Assembly: GCA_965221295.1 (NCBI GenBank)
Contig: OZ244879.1
Span: forward strand, 868,001 to 932,000
DNA length: 64,000 nucleotides
Source: Bin87 sp965221295
GTDB taxonomy: Bacteria > Chloroflexota > Dehalococcoidia > Lucifugimonadales > UBA3495
Reading direction: 5' to 3'
The stretch's first letter is position 1, and each line of letters starts with the position of its first letter. This document shows, piece by piece, positions 59,899 through 64,000 of this stretch. Made by a program: the position numbers and the translations under genes. The notes below the pieces were generated by a model. The model was not told where the DNA came from. It saw nothing but the letters and a program-made list of their open reading frames with translations, and searched no databases.

Positions 59899-62088
59899 TC
59901 ACAGCCACCTTCGGAACCAGTCCAGCATCCGCTCCAGGTAGGCTTGACGCAGGGCCACGTGCCCGACGCGCAGAAACCCGTGCCCACAGCCGGGGAACCG
60001 CGCCATCTCAACTTCCTTGCCCAGGCGTTTCATCACCTGGAAATACTGTTCGCTCTGCCCGATGGGGCAGCGGGCGTCGGCCTCGCCGTGCAGCAGCAGG
60101 ACGGGCGTTTCCACCTGCGGAGCGAAGGTGATGGGAGAGCGTTGTAGGAGCCGGTAGGCCAGGCCGTCCACGCCTTCGGCCAGCTCGTTGGCCAGCGGGC
60201 GACTGATGGGCATACCGCCGCCCGGGCGGTCGGCCCACTGGGATTCACCGAAGCTGGCGGCGATGTCGGAGGTTCCGTACATGCTCCATAGGTCGATGCA
60301 GGGCGCTCCGGCGACGGCGGCACGAAAGCGGCCGGTGTGTCCAATGGTCCAGGTGGTCATGTAACCGCCGTAGCTGTAGCCATGGATGCCCAAACGGTTG
60401 GTGTCAACGTAGTCGCGCTGGCAAACGGCGTCGACGGCGGCCATCAGGTCTTCGTAATCTTTGCCGCCCCAATCGCCCAGAACCGCGTTGACGAACTTCG
60501 CGCCGTAGGTGGACGACCCTCGGGGATTGGCTGCCAAAGTGAGGTAACCAGCGCCAGCCAGGACCTGATGCCAGGGTACGAACGAGTCGTAGAAGGCGCC
60601 GTTGGGTCCGCCGTGGATTTCCAGAACCAACGGATATTTCAGCGCGGGATCAAAACCGGGCGGGTGATAGAGCCGGCATTCTATATCCCAATCGGCTTTG
60701 GCGATGCTGAACTTCTGCATGGGAACCGGGCGGTGGCCCTGCAGCCAGGCGTCGTTGTGCGCCGAGAGTCGCCGACGTTGTCGCCCATGCCGGATCGCCA
60801 GGTGCAGGTCGGATGGCGCGGCCGGGCCCGAGGCGACCAGCGCCACTCGCTCGGCGGTCGCATCGATAGCAATACCCGACAACAACTCGCCGCCGTCAGT
60901 GAGCGGCGCTGGCTGGGTCGCCGGCTTACCGGATGTCTCGCTGTTTAGCGGGCCATCAGGAACATCCAGCGAGTACAGCCGGGTTTGGCCGGCGGCGTCG
61001 GCGAGAAATACCACCTGGTCGTTGCCGCCGTCCTTGCCCCGCGTCCAGCGCAGCTCCAACGTCGGGTAGATGCCTGGGTAGCCGATGCAGGGCCTGATGC
61101 CGTCGTCGGTTAGGCGGCGCGGCGGTTGGTTCTCCTCCAGGACATACAGGTACGACTGCCACAGCGTCGTGAGTCCGTCGTCCTCGCCGCCGGCTGCGAG
61201 TAGGCGCTGCCCATCGGGCGACCACGCCACCGCCGCGGCGTCGGTGAGCCCCTGCGACCATAGTTTCGGCTCTTGCAGCGCTTGGCCGGCGTGATCAATC
61301 GTCAGAACGTAAACTTCGTTGGTAGCGGATATGTCTCGGGAGGCGGCGCGCCCGGATATGAATGCGATGCGTTGGCCGTCCTGCGACCAGGCGGGAGCCA
61401 TATCGTCCCAGTCGCCATGCGTGACCTGCGTCGCTTCGCCAGTATGCGCGTCAACTAGGAACAGATGGAAGTGTGAGTCGCCGCGCCAGCCGATGGCGTC
61501 GTGGCGGTAACGAATGCGGCGCATTTCTCTGGGCCGGGGTTCGTCTGGCCGGGGTTCGTCTGGCCGGAGTTCGTCTGTCCGGAGTTCGTCTGTCCGTGGC
61601 TTGGTCGCCTGGGATTCACCTGGCCGGGTTTCGGGGGCGTCGGGATGCGCTGCATCGGAATTCGGAGCCAGGGAATCATCCGGCTCCACGTCGGCCACGA
61701 CAACGAGGCGCGTTGCATCCGGCGCCCATGCGAATTCGCGGACCCCGGACGGCAAAGAAGTCAGCTGGGCCGCTTCACCGCCGTCGGCGGGCATGAGCCA
61801 GACCTGGCGGTGGGCATCGGGAGAGTCGTCGGGTCGCAGGAAGGCCAGGCGGGCGCCGTCGGGGGAATAGCGTGGGTGACTGTCGGAGTCGCCGCGGGTG
61901 AAGGGCAGCGGGTCCGGCGGCGGCGCGTCGTCGGCCACCCTGACCTGGTAGATGCGCGAGCGGTTTTCAGAAGTCGCCGCATCGACCCACGAGAGCACGT
62001 AAGCGCACCGTCCGCCATCGGGCGACATGGTGGGGTCGCTCACGCCGGTCAGATGGCGAAACAGGTCGGGTCCAATTGGTTCAGACAT
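59899..62088 (-). CDS. S9-family prolyl oligopeptidase-like peptidase
   Basis: 729 residues. The N-terminal ~430 residues are a beta-propeller with WxPD/SPDG repeats (SPDGGRCAYV, SPDGARLAFL, SQDGQRIAFI). The C-terminal alpha/beta hydrolase has Ser in IHGYSYGGYM, Asp in LLHGEADARCPIG and His in CGHGFLRVGH. Family members cleave acyl-peptides or dipeptides. A low-complexity insert of seven five-residue units (RTDEL, RPDEP type) lies about residues 160-195, encoded by the 15-bp repeat at 61526-61630. No signal peptide. The ATG at 62088 follows GGGAGG. Confidence 0.92.
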   Translation of the reverse strand: MSEPIGPDLFRHLTGVSDPTMSPDGGRCAYVLSWVDAATSENRSRIYQVRVADDAPPPDPLPFTRGDSDSHPRYSPDGARLAFLRPDDSPDAHRQVWLMPADGGEAAQLTSLPSGVREFAWAPDATRLVVVADVEPDDSLAPNSDAAHPDAPETRPGESQATKPRTDELRTDELRPDEPRPDEPRPREMRRIRYRHDAIGWRGDSHFHLFLVDAHTGEATQVTHGDWDDMAPAWSQDGQRIAFISGRAASRDISATNEVYVLTIDHAGQALQEPKLWSQGLTDAAAVAWSPDGQRLLAAGGEDDGLTTLWQSYLYVLEENQPPRRLTDDGIRPCIGYPGIYPTLELRWTRGKDGGNDQVVFLADAAGQTRLYSLDVPDGPLNSETSGKPATQPAPLTDGGELLSGIAIDATAERVALVASGPAAPSDLHLAIRHGRQRRRLSAHNDAWLQGHRPVPMQKFSIAKADWDIECRLYHPPGFDPALKYPLVLEIHGGPNGAFYDSFVPWHQVLAGAGYLTLAANPRGSSTYGAKFVNAVLGDWGGKDYEDLMAAVDAVCQRDYVDTNRLGIHGYSYGGYMTTWTIGHTGRFRAAVAGAPCIDLWSMYGTSDIAASFGESQWADRPGGGMPISRPLANELAEGVDGLAYRLLQRSPITFAPQVETPVLLLHGEADARCPIGQSEQYFQVMKRLGKEVEMARFPGCGHGFLRVGHVALRQAYLERMLDWFRRWL
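61526..61630 (-). repeat. Seven 15-bp repeats inside the S9 peptidase gene
   Basis: Seven contiguous units (such as tcgtctggccggggt) in frame with the gene, giving charged TDELR/PDEPR units between propeller blades. Confidence 0.9.
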
Positions 62089-62224
62089 CACGACGACCTC
62101 CCGTCAGGTTGCTGGGAACAGCAGAGCGCCGTTGGCGTGGCGTTAGTGTAGCGCCACGGAAGCGATGGATGCTGGCCGGGTGGCGGTTGGAAGCTTCCTG
62201 CCGCGCCAGCGAATGTCGCCGCAA

Positions 62225-62254
62225 CGAGCGTTACCATATCGAGCGTTACTATAT
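62225..62254. repeat. 15-bp tandem duplication, intergenic
   Basis: Two copies of cgagcgttaccatat differing at one base, in AT-richer DNA between the divergent S9 peptidase and MFS genes. It may overlap the promoter region of the MFS gene. Confidence 0.85.
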
Positions 62255-62335
62255 CGATTGATAATAGTAATGCCGCCCTATCCTTGACATTCCATTGCAG
62301 TCGGGCGCATACTGCCCAGACTCAGGGAGAGGACC

Positions 62336-63880
62336 ATGGCCACCGTAAATCTCCGCCCAGATCAGTTCACGCTGTTTGGATACAGCATCCATTACGCGTG
62401 GGCGATCGTCGTCATCACAGCGCTGATGCGCTTGGTGTCGTCGTCGTTCCGCATGTCTTTTCCGGCGCTGGTGCCGATCATCGCCGAGGTGTTCGGCTGG
62501 AGCGAAGGCCTGATCCTGCTGGCCTTTTCGCTACAGTGGGTGGTTTCGGGCGTGTTCGGTCCGCCGTCGGGTTGGCTGGGCGACCGCTATGGCGCGCGGT
62601 TCACCATGACGCTGGGGGCGTCGCTGTATATCGCGGGCATGATCCTCACCGGGTTCATGACGGAAATCTGGCAGCTCTACGTGTTCTTTGGGGTGATGCT
62701 GAGCGCATCCATGGGCATCTTCCAGGTGCCGTTGACGGTGGCGGTTACGTCCTGGTTCCGCAGGCATCTGGGCCTGGGAATGGGCATACTCCAATCCTCG
62801 CAGGGATTCGGGCCAGTGATCGCGCCGCCCATCATGCTGGGGTTGGTGGCGCTGTTCGCAGTGGGCCCGGGCAAGGAATGGACGGGAATATTCCCCGCCT
62901 TCCTGGAGCCCGACACCATCGGCGTGCGCATGGCTTTCTGGGTGCCCGGCATCATCGGCGGCATCATACTACTGCTGCTGACCCGCATCTTCTACAACTC
63001 GCCGGAGGATGTTGGCTTGCGCCAGTTGGGAGCCAGCGCGTCTGACGAGCCCCGGCGCGCGCCCACCACGGGCGCGGGAGCCAAGGAGCGGGCGCGGGTG
63101 TTCCTGCAGCAGGTGCGCAAGACTCCCGCCTTCTGGAACCTGATCGGCATACACTACTGGGGCTGCGCCGGTCACAGCATCATCATCGTCTTCCTGCCCA
63201 TCATGGTGGTGGAGGCGCTAAGGCCGGCTGGCGGTTACCAGGGCATCCAGGACCCGGCGTTGCTCAGCGCCACCGCCATCGGCGCCGGCGCGGCGGCCAC
63301 CATGAGCCTGGTGAGCACCATAACCCGCTTCGGCGTGCCCATCGCGGCCGACCTGCTGGGCAGCAAGTGGGTGATGGCAGTCTGCTTCTCGCTGCAATTC
63401 GCCCCAGTGATCATCCTGCTGTTCGCCAACGACGCCTGGATGTTTTACCTGTTCGCGGTACTGTTCGGCATCGGGTTCGGCGGCGAGATGTCCGCTTTCC
63501 CCATCATCAACCGCCAGTATTACGGCAGCGCTCCCATCGGCAGCGCCTACGGATTCCAGATGATGGGAGCCGGCGCGGGCATGGCCTCGGGCGCGGGGTT
63601 GGGCAGCCTGCTGCTCATCGGCGTTCGCGAATTGGGATTCCCCACCATACTGGACAACCCGTACTGCTGGACGATCCTCCTGTCCTTCATCATGAGCTTG
63701 GGCGGCGTGGTCGCCATATTGTTCCTGCCCGATACGCACCGGCATCAAATGCCGGACTGGGAGGAACAACTGGCGCCCGAATTCCGCACCGGCGGAGCGG
63801 CGGCGGCTGCAACGGCGCCGGCGGCTCCCAGCGGGTCCAGCGGTTCACCGTCCCCGGCCGCTTCCGGCGACGGCAACTGA
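62336..63880 (+). CDS. Major facilitator superfamily transporter
   Basis: 514 residues, twelve predicted transmembrane helices, with GWLGDRYGARFTM as the loop 2-3 signature. TSWFRRHLGLGMGILQSSQGFG and GIGFGGEMSAFPIINRQYYGSAPIGSAYG resemble carboxylate-type transporters (oxalate/formate or monocarboxylate family). The C-terminus is a ~40-residue Ala/Gly/Ser tail. It is divergent from the S9 peptidase gene. The substrate is unknown; an organic acid is likely. Confidence 0.9.
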   Translation: MATVNLRPDQFTLFGYSIHYAWAIVVITALMRLVSSSFRMSFPALVPIIAEVFGWSEGLILLAFSLQWVVSGVFGPPSGWLGDRYGARFTMTLGASLYIAGMILTGFMTEIWQLYVFFGVMLSASMGIFQVPLTVAVTSWFRRHLGLGMGILQSSQGFGPVIAPPIMLGLVALFAVGPGKEWTGIFPAFLEPDTIGVRMAFWVPGIIGGIILLLLTRIFYNSPEDVGLRQLGASASDEPRRAPTTGAGAKERARVFLQQVRKTPAFWNLIGIHYWGCAGHSIIIVFLPIMVVEALRPAGGYQGIQDPALLSATAIGAGAAATMSLVSTITRFGVPIAADLLGSKWVMAVCFSLQFAPVIILLFANDAWMFYLFAVLFGIGFGGEMSAFPIINRQYYGSAPIGSAYGFQMMGAGAGMASGAGLGSLLLIGVRELGFPTILDNPYCWTILLSFIMSLGGVVAILFLPDTHRHQMPDWEEQLAPEFRTGGAAAAATAPAAPSGSSGSPSPAASGDGN

Positions 63881-64000
63881 TTCACCTGCCATCCCGACCC
63901 TGCGGCCGCCCTTCGCCACCGGTCGTGGGGGTGAAGGGCATGGCTGCAGTTGGGCAAGCCGTCATACGAGCGGCGCCGCTACCCAGCAACGGCAGTGACG

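Noticed and set aside
1..64000. tRNA or rRNA genes
   Set aside because: I looked for TTCGA-type T-arm and anticodon-arm patterns and for rRNA motifs and found none convincing; a tRNAscan run would settle it.

Overview
The window looks like chromosomal DNA of an uncultured Chloroflexota bacterium, most likely of the SAR202/Dehalococcoidia kind. This is inferred from gene content, because there is no rRNA to test it. The supporting signs are high GC with strong Shine-Dalgarno sites, a tig-clpP-clpP-clpX block facing an xseB-xseA-efp-aroQ-xer-topA-dprA block, and many single-gene catabolic functions. Those include three luciferase-like flavin monooxygenases, an enolase-superfamily enzyme, NIPSNAP, an epoxide hydrolase, a dienelactone hydrolase, two amidases and an acyl-CoA dehydrogenase. 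Expansion of flavin monooxygenases and enolase-superfamily paralogues is a known trait of SAR202. I saw no tRNA, rRNA, insertion sequence or CRISPR array.

Layout. 1-9.5 kb: a truncated copper P-type ATPase, a coiled-coil protein, arsenite methyltransferase, a flavin monooxygenase, an enolase-superfamily/NIPSNAP pair and small enzymes. 9.6-12.8 kb: two adjacent paralogous proteins of unknown function with tubulin/FtsZ-like sequence features. 12.9-24.2 kb: flavin monooxygenases, a stand-alone RAM domain, acyl-CoA dehydrogenase, a Cys/HTH protein, hemW, epoxide hydrolase, a membrane-anchored coiled coil and gpsA. 24.5-39.7 kb: housekeeping, with ispH, trigger factor, ClpPPX, exonuclease VII, EF-P, dehydroquinase, Xer recombinase, topoisomerase I and DprA. 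40-44 kb: nitrogen assimilation (amtB, glnA) with an 11-bp-phased operator-like array upstream of amtB. 44.1-51.6 kb: mixed accessory genes, including an AT-richer pentapeptide-repeat/FRG protein and a DUF3800 protein, with two candidate small RNAs on the minus strand between 48.4 and 48.8 kb. 51.7-63.9 kb: aconitase behind an 11-copy tandem-repeat leader, dienelactone hydrolase, two amidases (one next to a GatC/AtzG-like protein), an S9 peptidase and an MFS transporter.

The main hidden structure is a set of short tandem repeats with a period of 15 bp, usually exact. They occur at eleven separate loci, both in frame inside genes (five-residue repeats) and in non-coding DNA where no reading frame explains the period. 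The most interesting genes are the 9.65-12.82 kb paralogue pair. Several promoters share a TTGACA/G, 17-bp spacer, TAGCAT pattern, which supports one of the predicted small RNAs.
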